From: Lactobacillus pasteurii DSM 23907 = CRBIP 24.76
GTDB lineage: Bacteria > Bacillota > Bacilli > Lactobacillales > Lactobacillaceae
Assembly: GCF_000297025.1 (NCBI RefSeq)
Contig: NZ_CAKD01000017.1
Coordinates: 1-48,522, forward strand
Direction of reading: 5' to 3'
Length of the DNA stretch: 48,522 nt
Below are positions 27,548 to 36,139 of the stretch, piece by piece. How positions within the stretch are numbered: position 1 is the stretch's first letter; the number at the start of each line of letters is the position of its first letter. The position numbers were made by a program, and so were the translations under genes. Below the pieces are notes generated by a model that saw nothing but the letters and a program-made list of their open reading frames with translations, did not search any database and was not told the origin of the DNA.

Positions 27548-28891
27548 ATGGCTGAAAATAAATTTTGCCCCAATTGTGGGACAGCTGTAAAAGCAACGGA
27601 TAAATTTTGTCCTAAATGTGGCAATAAGTTGATCGTCAATAAGCCTGCTCCAGTTAAGCAGGTTAAACCGCGCAAGCCTTTGCCTAAAAAGACTAAGATT
27701 AGCTTGGCAGTTGTAGCAGCTGTTTTGCTAGTTTTATTAGGCTTATATAATTGGGGTAAGAGTGAGTTTTCTCGTCAAAAGCAAGTCGATGCGATCATTT
27801 CGGCCATTAAAGATCCAGCTAAGGACTTAACGCCATATGTGGAGATCGACGACAGCAAGGCTAGCGTCAATACTCAAAAATTGAAGTCAATTCAGAGCTA
27901 CTATGAAAAGAATAAGACCCAGGCTAATATGTTAGCCTCTCCAACTAATACGACAATTGTTGCCAGTGGTCACAAGTGGCTGTTTTATCCTAAATATGTC
28001 TTGAAACTGGATACCTACTCGCCAAAAGTTATCTCTAATCATGCTAATTCAATTATCTATCTAGATGGTCAAAAGATTGGGTCAATGGTTAAGGATAGCG
28101 AAGGATACAGCAAGACTCTATCTCACGTTATTCCTGGTGAGCATAAATTGACCGTCCAATTTGAAGCTAATGGCAAAACTCTTACCAGCAAACGAACGGT
28201 TGATATTTGGTCAAATGAAAGTATTAACCTTGGTATTGAGACGATCTCCTTTACCGTTCAGAGTGTTCCAAATGGAATTGTTTACTTGAACAATGAGAAG
28301 GTAGGCAAATTAGATGCTAAAGGAATCAAGATCTTTAAGGATTATCCAACTAATATGGAGCTTAACTTGTATGTGGCTTCTACTTTCAATAAGCAGCGCA
28401 TTCGCTCACAAAGAGTTGAAAATCTAACTTCAACTATTAGAAATGAGGAGTATTCTAGCTATCCTGATCTTGATACACTTGGGTCAGAAGAAGCTTCGGA
28501 TACTGTCTATGAACAGGATGGCGAAATTTATGTAACGCCAATCTGGGCAGGGATGATTACTGAAGACGATGCACAAGAAATCTTGGAGGATGCCTTTGAG
28601 GATCCTTTAGAAGAAGATTTCGTTGGTGGTTCAAGCAATAAGGACTACCAGATCTTGAAAAAGCAATATGATGCCTGGAATGACAATGATAAGCTTGATG
28701 ATGTCTCAGTTGAAGTAAAAATCAAGCGTATTCGTCCAGCTGGCGATAATTATTCTAGCGTAGATTATCAATTGATTTATCATTATGAATATGAAGATAG
28801 TGAAAAGACGCAAACTTATAATTATGAAAATGCAATCTTCCACTATGAAGATGATGAACAAAAGCTGCAACTATTTGGCAAAAAGCAGTAA
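27548..28891 (+). CDS. Zinc-ribbon single-span membrane protein, TcaA/YvbJ-like
   Basis: A 447-residue protein: zinc ribbon (CPNCGTAVKATDKFCPKCG), basic Pro/Lys stretch, one membrane span (about residues 48-68, ISLAVVAAVLLVLLGLYNWG), then a large extracytoplasmic part with repeat-like beta domains (SIIYLDGQKIGSMVKD and GIVYLNNEKVGKLDAKG look like two copies). This is the layout of the staphylococcal TcaA and Bacillus YvbJ family, linked to cell-envelope functions and glycopeptide response. The ATG after AGGTGAG is used. It lies nine bases after the previous gene, so the pair is an operon. Confidence 0.8.
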   Translation: MAENKFCPNCGTAVKATDKFCPKCGNKLIVNKPAPVKQVKPRKPLPKKTKISLAVVAAVLLVLLGLYNWGKSEFSRQKQVDAIISAIKDPAKDLTPYVEIDDSKASVNTQKLKSIQSYYEKNKTQANMLASPTNTTIVASGHKWLFYPKYVLKLDTYSPKVISNHANSIIYLDGQKIGSMVKDSEGYSKTLSHVIPGEHKLTVQFEANGKTLTSKRTVDIWSNESINLGIETISFTVQSVPNGIVYLNNEKVGKLDAKGIKIFKDYPTNMELNLYVASTFNKQRIRSQRVENLTSTIRNEEYSSYPDLDTLGSEEASDTVYEQDGEIYVTPIWAGMITEDDAQEILEDAFEDPLEEDFVGGSSNKDYQILKKQYDAWNDNDKLDDVSVEVKIKRIRPAGDNYSSVDYQLIYHYEYEDSEKTQTYNYENAIFHYEDDEQKLQLFGKKQ

Positions 28892-28898
28892 TTGTTGC

Positions 28899-28930
28899 AA
28901 AAAGACGATGTTTAAGTGCATCGCCTTTTT
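28899..28930 (+). terminator. Intrinsic terminator
   Basis: A stem AAAAAGACGATG/CATCGCCTTTTT with one mismatch, T-run on the plus strand, directly after the zinc-ribbon pair. Confidence 0.85.
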
Positions 28931-29067
28931 GTTTGGTTTAAATCAAGTGAATAGATAATTTTTTATCAATGAAAAGATAATTTAAACCTTATTTTTCATA
29001 TAAAAGTATGCACATATATGTTATAATTATTATGTGGAAATATAAATGGATTTTAGGAGGGTTAACT

Positions 29068-29673
29068 ATGATAAAAAGCGTTTCCAAAATTACTTTATCA
29101 GCGATTTTATTGAGTGGAATTGTTAGTGTGTATACCGGAAAAGTAAGTGCAGAAGATACAGATACTAGTAAGTCTAGTACTGCAATATTTTCACTTGAAG
29201 AAGGTAGTGGAAAATTAACCTTGGATTCTGTACCAAGGTTTGACTTTGGCAAAGTAGATCCAGCTAAGATCTATGCCAAAGGGACAGCCGATGGTAAGGG
29301 ATTAGGCAGCTTTATGATTACTGATACTCGGTTGAATACAACCGGTTGGAGTTTATCAGTAGCTAGCACAACTTCATTTGCCCATGAAAAAAGCGAAATT
29401 GATGGTAATTTATACTTCACACCAGAAAGCTTTGCCTTTTCAACGGGATCAGCTTCAGGTTGGAGTTTCCCTGGAACTACGATTACTATTCCAAGCTCTA
29501 ATCCTAGTGTAATTGCGAAATCAACTGGTAATAAGGGTACGGGATCAGCCAGTGTTAGCGATGCAAATTTGAAATTTACTGATAATACTGCCTTAGTTGC
29601 CGGTGAATATACTTCTAACATTACTTGGAATCTAGCAACTGGTACAGCAGATGTTGCAAGAGCAAGTGATTAA
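29068..29673 (+). CDS. Small WxL-domain cell-wall protein
   Basis: A 201-residue secreted protein: signal peptide (MIKSVSKITLSAILLSG, cleavage near VSA-EDT), then a domain with the two hallmark motifs, GWSLSVAS in the middle and ITWNLATGT near the end. WxL domains bind peptidoglycan non-covalently. The start follows TTAGGAGGG; a longer upstream frame crosses the ribosome site and is rejected. It is the first of a three-gene WxL cluster. Confidence 0.88.
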   Translation: MIKSVSKITLSAILLSGIVSVYTGKVSAEDTDTSKSSTAIFSLEEGSGKLTLDSVPRFDFGKVDPAKIYAKGTADGKGLGSFMITDTRLNTTGWSLSVASTTSFAHEKSEIDGNLYFTPESFAFSTGSASGWSFPGTTITIPSSNPSVIAKSTGNKGTGSASVSDANLKFTDNTALVAGEYTSNITWNLATGTADVARASD

Positions 29674-29675
29674 AG

Positions 29676-30707
29676 ATGCGAATTAAAAGAGTTATACGCA
29701 CAATATTGGTTGGTTTAGCTATGGCTGGAAGCTTGGCTTTCTCAGTAAAAGAAACACAGGCTGTATCAAATAGTTCAGCTCAATTTACTATTAGTCCGAT
29801 CTATTCATCTTTTCAGAAGGATAATTTGAAAGTTGGCTACTACGACTTAGTGGTTAAAAAAGAAAAACGAGTGGTTCCGATTAAGGTAAGAATTAGCAAC
29901 CTCAATCCAAATGAAAAATTAAAATTCAAAATAAAGTTAGGGGATGCGACAACTACTGACAATGGACTTATTGAATATAGCGATTTTAAGCCTAAGGGCA
30001 AGCTGAATAGTCAATATCGCATAAGTCAAATGCTAGTCAAAAAGCCTAAGAAGATTGTAGTAAAAGCTGGCTCTAGTAAGATCGTCAAACTTAAACTTAA
30101 GCTTCCAAAGGAAGACTTTCCAGGAACGATAGCTGGTGGAGTTTATGTTGAGCGAGTTACATCTGGCAAAGTTAAGAAAAAGGGTATGGTAACCAAGAAT
30201 CATTTTGCCATGACTTTGCCAGTGCAGATTACTGAACATCCTAAAGCTAAGCGAATTGCTAAAATGAAGTTGGATGCAGTTCAGGTAAAAAAAGGTCCAG
30301 TGATTACTGCTAAATTAAGCAACGTTAAACCGGTAATCTTTGGTCAGCTGATGATCAATGCCAAAATTAAAAAAAGTGGCGACGCTCAAACCTTAGTAAG
30401 CAAAAAAGTAACAGGTTATCAAGTAGCTCCAAATTCGAGCTTTAACTTTTTGGTTTCTACTGGCTCTTCAAAATTAGCACCTGGAAAATATATTTTAGAT
30501 ATGTATTTGCAATCAGGCAAGCGAAAATGGCATCTAGTTAAAGATTTTAATATCACTACTAGCCAAGCTAAGCCAATAACTCAGCGAATCAAAGCGATTG
30601 GCATCCCTAGCTGGCTATGGATGATCTTGATGACACTAATTGTATTAATTCTGTTATTGATCTGGATCATTTTGATGCAAAGACACAAGATTAGGATGCA
30701 TAAGTAA
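29676..30707 (+). CDS. DUF916/DUF3324 WxL-interacting membrane protein
   Basis: A 343-residue protein of the WxL-interacting family. A signal peptide (VIRTILVGLAMAGSLAFSV) is followed by two immunoglobulin-like domains, the first with FTISPIYSSFQKDN and the second rich in Lys-Val beta strands. One C-terminal membrane span (about 315-335, LWMILMTLIVLILLLIWII) is followed by a short basic tail. It is thought to hold WxL proteins at the surface. The frame begins two bases after the previous stop, with no strong ribosome site, so coupling is likely. Confidence 0.9.
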   Translation: MRIKRVIRTILVGLAMAGSLAFSVKETQAVSNSSAQFTISPIYSSFQKDNLKVGYYDLVVKKEKRVVPIKVRISNLNPNEKLKFKIKLGDATTTDNGLIEYSDFKPKGKLNSQYRISQMLVKKPKKIVVKAGSSKIVKLKLKLPKEDFPGTIAGGVYVERVTSGKVKKKGMVTKNHFAMTLPVQITEHPKAKRIAKMKLDAVQVKKGPVITAKLSNVKPVIFGQLMINAKIKKSGDAQTLVSKKVTGYQVAPNSSFNFLVSTGSSKLAPGKYILDMYLQSGKRKWHLVKDFNITTSQAKPITQRIKAIGIPSWLWMILMTLIVLILLLIWIILMQRHKIRMHK

Positions 30708-30733
30708 ATTGAAATAAATAAGGATAGATTGAT

Positions 30734-32614
30734 ATGAAAAAACGATGGCGACTTTTTTCACTATTGCTATTGCTTATGATGGTAGTTGGAATAACTAGCA
30801 TAGCCAATGCCGATGAAAGCCCTGTTCCAGCTCAAGTAGAGTCTTCTGCTAACCAGGATGAACAAGATTCAAGTAAGGCGACTGAGAGTAGTTCAGATGA
30901 AACTGATAATAATGCTACTGATGAAGCTGGCGAGATGGAAAAGGTTAACGATCAAAATTCCAAAACGGCTCCGGAGGACTCAATTGCTGATAACAAGCAA
31001 ACAAATGACCAAAATTTTCCTCCAGTGCCAGATACTAGTCATACTAGTCCGGCTGTTGATCCAGCTCCAACTCAAACTGTCGCCTGGCCAACTGAATTTG
31101 CAATCTGGACTGAAGGTTTGCGTGAAGACGGGGCACTAGATCGAAATAAATACGGCTTTATCATTAATGAAAATCATCAGATTGAGGAATATGCAGACGG
31201 TAGTAGCAAATATTTAAATTTTGTTATTTTGGCTCATGATGAATGGACTTCTAGTGATAAGACGCAGTTTTATCTGGTTACTAAGACTGGCAATAGCTAT
31301 TCTGGTCAATTGCTCGATTCTTCACGGATTTTGGTCAGCAAGATTGAAGATTATCGTCGAACCTCTCTATGGCATGTTGCTGTAGAGATGACAGGAGTAG
31401 ATGCTGACACGGTCCAAGTGTGTATTTTCGATGATGATGTAAAATATGGCTTTTGGAAATCTAATGGTGTTGGAGATGACAAAACATACCCATACATCAT
31501 TTCCAGTCCAGAAATTGGGTGGAAAGATATTGAAGCTTCAACTTCGACTTTTTCCAATAAATTGCTCTATGCAGGTGTAGGAGGAATCGTTGGTGTCAAT
31601 GGGCCAAAATTACAAGCAGACAAGATTGCTTCTTTTGACAATGCAAAGCTAAACGATAGTTTAAGCGCAACCTTTTCAAAGCAAGAAGTAATCGGTAATC
31701 AATTGCTAACTTCATTTAGAATTTTGACTAATCCAGATAACTTGCTTGATACAGTAATCGGCCTGGTTCCCGAAAATGACAGTGTCTATGGGATTCCAGT
31801 TAGGTTAACGGTGGAGTATCCTTCAAATCCAGTAACAGTTGACTTTATTTATGGTGGAGCAAGATCAATTAAGCTTGCTTTGGATACTTTTGCCAAAGAG
31901 CCAATTGTTACTAAGGATAGCTTGAATCCGGATTATCTTGATCTAGTAAAAGATAAATTGAGTCCTGATTTGACATATGCCTGGTATTATTCAAATAGTA
32001 CTGACCCTAATCATTTGACCTCGGTAGCTAGTCAGTTTTCCGATATTAAAAATGCTAAGGGCAAGCTTGGAGAGGACTGGATGAGCATTGATGCTAAGAG
32101 TGATTTTGGTAAAGTGATTTCTCAAACAACTGCTTCAGGCAACACGATCTACTTACAAATGAGAATTTATTATGCTGATGGAAGTTTGGCTACTTTGACT
32201 AATCCAATTGCGCTTCAAGCTGAAATGGCGCTACTAGAAGTGCCTAGCGTAATTAATTTTGGTACGATCCAATCAGGGGATGTAATCAATGGTAGTAACC
32301 ACCCAAGCGTGGATAGTGATCAGCAATTGAAAGTTACGATTCCTGCTTCAAGTAAGTCAACTTGGCAAGTAACGGCCCAGGTTCCAGCAGATGGTGTATT
32401 TGCTAGCTTGAATGCTCATTTGAACATTATGGGCAAGGATATCTTGCCGGTGCCCACAATTTTAACTAGGATTTCCTCTACGGGTACTACTAGTTATGAT
32501 CTCAATTCTAGATTGATTTTTGATAGCTATAATGGTCACTTAGCCCAATCTAGTTATAGCGAAACGATCAATTGGCAACTAGAGACAGAGACTATTCCAA
32601 ATGTCAGTCAATAA
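30734..32614 (+). CDS. Large WxL-domain surface protein
   Basis: A 626-residue secreted protein: signal peptide (LFSLLLLLMMVVGITS), an acidic Ser/Asp/Glu/Asn-rich low-complexity stalk to about residue 115, then a long beta-rich region of unknown fold, and a C-terminal WxL domain (from about 500) with STWQVTAQ and the final INWQLETET. The middle region is probably the functional (binding) part. AAGGAT ribosome site. With its two neighbours it makes the usual minimum WxL set of a small WxL, a large WxL and a DUF916 protein. Confidence 0.85.
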   Translation: MKKRWRLFSLLLLLMMVVGITSIANADESPVPAQVESSANQDEQDSSKATESSSDETDNNATDEAGEMEKVNDQNSKTAPEDSIADNKQTNDQNFPPVPDTSHTSPAVDPAPTQTVAWPTEFAIWTEGLREDGALDRNKYGFIINENHQIEEYADGSSKYLNFVILAHDEWTSSDKTQFYLVTKTGNSYSGQLLDSSRILVSKIEDYRRTSLWHVAVEMTGVDADTVQVCIFDDDVKYGFWKSNGVGDDKTYPYIISSPEIGWKDIEASTSTFSNKLLYAGVGGIVGVNGPKLQADKIASFDNAKLNDSLSATFSKQEVIGNQLLTSFRILTNPDNLLDTVIGLVPENDSVYGIPVRLTVEYPSNPVTVDFIYGGARSIKLALDTFAKEPIVTKDSLNPDYLDLVKDKLSPDLTYAWYYSNSTDPNHLTSVASQFSDIKNAKGKLGEDWMSIDAKSDFGKVISQTTASGNTIYLQMRIYYADGSLATLTNPIALQAEMALLEVPSVINFGTIQSGDVINGSNHPSVDSDQQLKVTIPASSKSTWQVTAQVPADGVFASLNAHLNIMGKDILPVPTILTRISSTGTTSYDLNSRLIFDSYNGHLAQSSYSETINWQLETETIPNVSQ

Positions 32615-32628
32615 GTTTATCAAATAAT

Positions 32629-32669
32629 AAGCGACAATATTGCTTTGATGGCAATGTTGTCGCTTTTTT
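32629..32669 (+). terminator. Intrinsic terminator of the WxL cluster
   Basis: AAGCGACAATATTGC pairs with GCAATGTTGTCGCTT with one wobble, followed by TTTTT. Confidence 0.9.
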
Positions 32670-32685
32670 AATAAAAAATACTATC

Positions 32686-32719
32686 GTGTAAGCACTTACA
32701 CCAACATCCTTGATATAAT
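32686..32719 (+). promoter_or_regulatory. Promoter with palindromic operator (cre-like)
   Basis: GTGTAAGCACTTACAC (32686-32701) is a palindrome of two 7-base arms and covers the -35 region of a promoter with -10 TATAAT (32714-32719). It matches the cre consensus with two mismatches, including CA for the central CG, so it may be a weak CcpA site or an operator of another repressor. Confidence 0.5.
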
Positions 32720-32749
32720 AGATGTGTTATGAAGAAAGGAAGAAATTGA

Positions 32750-33115
32750 ATGAGTTGGTCAAGTGAAGAATTAGCTAAATTTAAAGGAGCGCAAATCATC
32801 CAAAATCGTCCATACAATGAAAGGCATCAGATCTTTGAAGATAGTCCAATCTGGGTTGTTACAACTAACGACAAGGCATATTTGCGTGGTGGCAAGGGAA
32901 TCGACTCTAGTTGGTACAAATCTGGCATCGAATATGGTGGCGAAATTGAATTAGCTGGGCAAGTTTATTCAATTGCTTATGAACCAGTGACGGATCAAGC
33001 AGAAATTCAACAGGTTTCTCAGGCATATGAAGAAAAGTATCGTGGTCAATATCCAATCGAAATGATGCTATCAGATAAGTGTGCTCAAGGAACTGTAAGT
33101 TTGATTAAGCGATAG
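32750..33115 (+). CDS. DUF2255-like protein
   Basis: A 121-residue cytoplasmic protein. WSSEELAKFKGAQI at the start and PIWVVTTNDKAYLRGGKGIDSSWYKSG are what suggest the DUF2255 family; the fold is flavin-reductase-like in appearance but the function is not known. AAAGGAAG ribosome site. It lies 23 bases before the aldo/keto reductase, probably one unit. Confidence 0.65.
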   Translation: MSWSSEELAKFKGAQIIQNRPYNERHQIFEDSPIWVVTTNDKAYLRGGKGIDSSWYKSGIEYGGEIELAGQVYSIAYEPVTDQAEIQQVSQAYEEKYRGQYPIEMMLSDKCAQGTVSLIKR

Positions 33116-33138
33116 TAGAGTTTTTAGAGGTGATTGTT

Positions 33139-34059
33139 ATGAAGAAAATTAATATGGGTCCTAGTACCTTACAGATTCCAGCTGTAGCCTTAGGAATTAT
33201 GCGCATGGCTGATAAGAGTGTCGACCAGGCAGTTAGTGCAATTCAAACTAGTGCTGAATTAGGCGCCAATTTCATTGATTCTGCCGATATCTATGGTGGG
33301 GGAAAGTCGGAAGAGATTTTTGGTCAAGCTTTAAAGCAAAGCAGCTTAAAGCGCGAAGACTTATTTATCCAATCTAAGACAGGAATTGTTCCTGGCAAGC
33401 GTTATGACTTCTCTAGTGAGCATATTATCAATAGCGTTGATGGCATCTTAAAGCGGATGGGGATTGATTATCTAGACAGCTTACTCTTGCACCGCCCAGA
33501 TGCCTTGATGGAAGCTGATGAAGTAGCTAAGGCCTTTGATCAATTGCAGGCAAGTGGCAAGGTAAGATTCTTTGGTGTGTCGAATTTCAACCCATCAGAG
33601 ATTGCTTTGCTTAAGACGGCAGTGAACCAAACAATCATGTTTGATCAATTGCAATTTGGCTTGATGCATGCCAGAATGGTTGATTTCAACATTCATACTA
33701 ACATGGAAGATGAACCATCAATTAATCACGATGGTCAAGTGCTTAACTACTTGATGCAAAAGAAGATTACAATCCAAGCTTGGTCACCATTCCAATATGG
33801 CTTTTTTGAAGGAACATTTATCAATAATCCGAAGTTCCCAGAACTAAATGAGTTGATGGGCAAGCTGGCAGAAAAATATGGCGTTGGCAAAAATGCAATT
33901 GCGACGGCTTGGATTTTGCGGCATCCAGCTAATATGCAGGTGCTTGTGGGTGCGATGAATCCGGATCATATCAGGGATGCAATGCTTGGCGGGGATGTAG
34001 TTTTGACTAAGCAAGAATGGTATGATCTATATCTTGCAGCAGGTCACGATTTGCCTTAA
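33139..34059 (+). CDS. Aldo/keto reductase, YdhF-like
   Basis: A 306-residue NADPH-dependent TIM-barrel oxidoreductase. The catalytic tetrad can be read as Asp and Tyr in FIDSADIYGGG, Lys in FIQSKTGI and His in LLLHRPD. The FFGVSNFNPSEI and SPFQYGFFEG segments fit the YdhF subgroup. The substrate is unknown. The start is at MKKINM behind AGAGGTGAT rather than at an earlier GTG. Confidence 0.92.
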   Translation: MKKINMGPSTLQIPAVALGIMRMADKSVDQAVSAIQTSAELGANFIDSADIYGGGKSEEIFGQALKQSSLKREDLFIQSKTGIVPGKRYDFSSEHIINSVDGILKRMGIDYLDSLLLHRPDALMEADEVAKAFDQLQASGKVRFFGVSNFNPSEIALLKTAVNQTIMFDQLQFGLMHARMVDFNIHTNMEDEPSINHDGQVLNYLMQKKITIQAWSPFQYGFFEGTFINNPKFPELNELMGKLAEKYGVGKNAIATAWILRHPANMQVLVGAMNPDHIRDAMLGGDVVLTKQEWYDLYLAAGHDLP

Positions 34060-34086
34060 AAATCATAAAAATTGAAAATAAAAAAT

Positions 34087-34129
34087 CAAAGCGTAGTGAA
34101 TCAATACTTAACTAATTCACTACGCTTTG
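34087..34129. terminator. Bidirectional terminator-like inverted repeat
   Basis: A perfect 15-bp stem, CAAAGCGTAGTGAAT/ATTCACTACGCTTTG, 13-base loop. The T-rich side faces the minus strand, so it may serve xerS as well as the reductase. Confidence 0.8.
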
Positions 34130-34548
34130 ACTTCGTATACAAGTAACTTTATGTGTCTGATTAATCATATAAAAGCAGATCATCGAACAATCCAGTCAAA
34201 TATCTCAAAATGTAATTCAATCAGCTCTACTAATCAATAAGAACAAATAGATATAAAACAAAATTGCAATCATTAAGCGAGTCGAAAATGGCTTAGCCTG
34301 GATATACCAGCTACTCAATCTGACTGGCTTAATAATTTAAGAATGATTATTGCCGAGAATATGACTAAAATAATGAGAAATTGTAACCAAGCAAATGTCC
34401 GATAGATCTACCATCAAGAAGAGTTGCGCTTACAACTTTATTCAACAACTATTGTAACATACAAATTATTACTTGCGTAGGCATTTTTGGCAAAAAATCG
34501 AATAAATTTCGCACGTTTGCCTGAAAAGATCATCTTTTTAAAAAATAA
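34130..34548. other. Long intergenic region between terminator and xerS
   Basis: No supported gene. On the minus strand a short open stretch near 34290-34410 would encode a membrane-like peptide (FLIILVIFSAIIILKLL) but it has no start codon, so it may be the debris of a lost small gene. Confidence 0.4.
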
Positions 34549-35643
34549 CTATTCAGTTTTATTCAATTGTTGTCTTTGCTGATCAACTTTAGCCTGTTGA
34601 ATGTATTGGTCAGTAGCAGAGATCCCTGTATGGCCAAGCTGAGTAGCAACGACCATTACATCTTTGCTTTCATCATATAATTCTGTTCCTAAAGAGTGAC
34701 GCAATTTATGTGGAGTCGTCCGATTTCCATCTGGAAAGGCCTCAGAATATTTGCTGACAAAACGCTCAACCGTATTGCTAGCGATTCTCTTTGCTACGCC
34801 GGCGTACTTAGTCAAGAATAAGGCTTGTTCATTCTTATCTGGTTGATAACGGATTGTCCGGATTTCCAAATAGCGATTGATATATGGCATGGCCCAGTCA
34901 GCAATTAGCGGAGCATCTTTTTTATTGCCTTTTCGAACAACTAAAATAGAACGCTCCCGCTGGTTAAGATCCTTTAAATTCAATCTAGTTAGTTCTGAAA
35001 CCCGAATCCCTGAGCCAAGTAGCAGTGCAATAATGGCCAGATCTCTTTCTTTATTGAAGTTAAAAGAGGACTTGGCACGATTGGATAAAGTTTGTTCGTA
35101 CTCTTGATCGATAAATTTCAACCAGTCATGTTTCTTGTCTCCCAGATAAAGCATAGGGGCAAACTTGGCATTTCGATAGGCAATCGACTCCTTGCTGCCT
35201 TTGATCAAATGAACCTTGAGCATTACATTGCGATAAAAGTATGGCTCACCGTCATTTAAATCCGCAGTAACAGTTAGGTAGTGGAATAAAGAGCGTAGGG
35301 CATTAATTGTTCGATTGATAGTTTTGCGACTGTCTTGAGTTGACTGCTTGTTTTCTTTAAAGCTTAATTCTTTGAGGTAGGCTTGAACTTGGGCTGCCTT
35401 TAAGTGTTCAAGCGTTGATAATTCAATGTCTTTATTTGATTTGGCATTGCTAATGAAACCAGCAACAGGATTTTCAATATCAGCCGGATTTGATCTAAGC
35501 CAATCGAAAAAGCGTCGATATTCAGTTAGATACTGATAGATAGTGGTAACTGCTAGATTAGGTTGCTGTGCGTAATAAAAGACGTAGATGGGCAAGTCCT
35601 GCAGTTCTTTATCAATTAGTTTTGAATATTGATTTAAATCCAT
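34549..35643 (-). CDS. xerS: Tyrosine recombinase, XerS type
   Basis: A 364-residue tyrosine recombinase. The full catalytic set is present: Arg214 (SGIRVSELTRL), Lys238 (VVRKGNKKDAP), His312 and Arg315 (TPHKLRHSLGT), His338 (LGHTG) and nucleophile Tyr347 (TDQYI). The N-terminal part (TTIYQYLTEYRRFFDWL) matches streptococcal XerS, the single-recombinase chromosome-dimer resolution system acting at a dif site, and the length is right. A phage integrase is the alternative, since a prophage follows 2 kb away, but the XerS-like N terminus argues against it. Confidence 0.82.
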   Translation of the reverse strand: MDLNQYSKLIDKELQDLPIYVFYYAQQPNLAVTTIYQYLTEYRRFFDWLRSNPADIENPVAGFISNAKSNKDIELSTLEHLKAAQVQAYLKELSFKENKQSTQDSRKTINRTINALRSLFHYLTVTADLNDGEPYFYRNVMLKVHLIKGSKESIAYRNAKFAPMLYLGDKKHDWLKFIDQEYEQTLSNRAKSSFNFNKERDLAIIALLLGSGIRVSELTRLNLKDLNQRERSILVVRKGNKKDAPLIADWAMPYINRYLEIRTIRYQPDKNEQALFLTKYAGVAKRIASNTVERFVSKYSEAFPDGNRTTPHKLRHSLGTELYDESKDVMVVATQLGHTGISATDQYIQQAKVDQQRQQLNKTE

Positions 35644-35740
35644 TATTTTCCTTTCCGTATCAACATTTTAATGATTTGTTGTGTATCAGATTATTAATTG
35701 TTCTAAAATTAGTTTGTCTTCTTTGTTATTTATTATATAA

Positions 35741-35807
35741 GGTTTAGCAGTATTTTTGACAAGAAATACGGTTAAAAGTAAAAAATACTGATTTCTACGG
35801 CTAAACC
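35741..35807. repeat. Nested inverted repeats upstream of xerS
   Basis: Outer arms GGTTTAGC (35741-35748) and GCTAAACC (35800-35807); inner arms CAGTATTTTT (35748-35757) and AAAAATACTG (35781-35790). The inner and outer pairs are offset, so alternative foldings compete. It may be a leader control element or the recombination site of XerS. Confidence 0.5.
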
Positions 35808-35866
35808 GTGATGAAATTGAGTTACAATGACTAATCATTTTCCTTTGCTTTTTTGCTTAGATATGC

Positions 35867-36023
35867 TATGATATCTTAAGCAACTAAGTTAAGAAATTAT
35901 GATTGCATTACGCAAAAAAGCATTGTCCTGCCAGACAATGCTTTTATTTTTCACCTCAAGGGAGGTACTAGTCACCGTTTAACATTATAACAGACGATAC
36001 AGCTTAATAGCTGTCTTTTTTTT
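35867..36023. pseudogene. Toxin-less remnant of an Fst-type type I toxin-antitoxin locus
   Basis: This segment matches the complete locus at 47611-47926 part by part. It keeps the antitoxin promoter -10 (TGC TATGAT, 35867-35872), the antitoxin RNA body with CTAAGTTAAGAAAT, the shared bidirectional terminator (AAAAGCATTGTC/GACAATGCTTTT, 35917-35945), the toxin leader (TACCTCCCTTGAGGTG on the minus strand), the toxin promoter (TGT TATAAT, minus, -10 at 35984-35989) and a flanking plus-strand terminator (ACAGC/GCTGT then T-run). About 150 bases holding the toxin frame are absent. The breakpoint lies at TTCAC, which occurs at both deletion edges in the intact locus, so a slip between these short repeats explains it. 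An antitoxin RNA could still be made. Confidence 0.75.
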
Positions 36024-36111
36024 ATGAATAAAGGAAGCAAAAATTTTGAAATCAAGGGATTAAGTTAAGCACGATTTGAAAGTAGAGCGAAATGAGCTTA
36101 ATGATGGTAAG

Positions 36112-36139
36112 AAAAAAACGTTTGGGAAAACCAAACGTT
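36112..36139 (-). terminator. Intrinsic terminator of the HAD phosphatase gene
   Basis: AACGTTTGG/CCAAACGTT stem, T-run on the minus strand, overlapping the stop codon. Confidence 0.85.

Noticed and set aside
34290..34410. Hydrophobic open stretch on the minus strand, possible tiny membrane peptide
   Set aside because: No start codon in frame after the preceding stop and no ribosome site.
34549..35643. Reading xerS as the integrase of the nearby prophage
   Set aside because: The N-terminal part matches XerS and the gene is separated from phage sequence by the HAD and secreted-protein genes.
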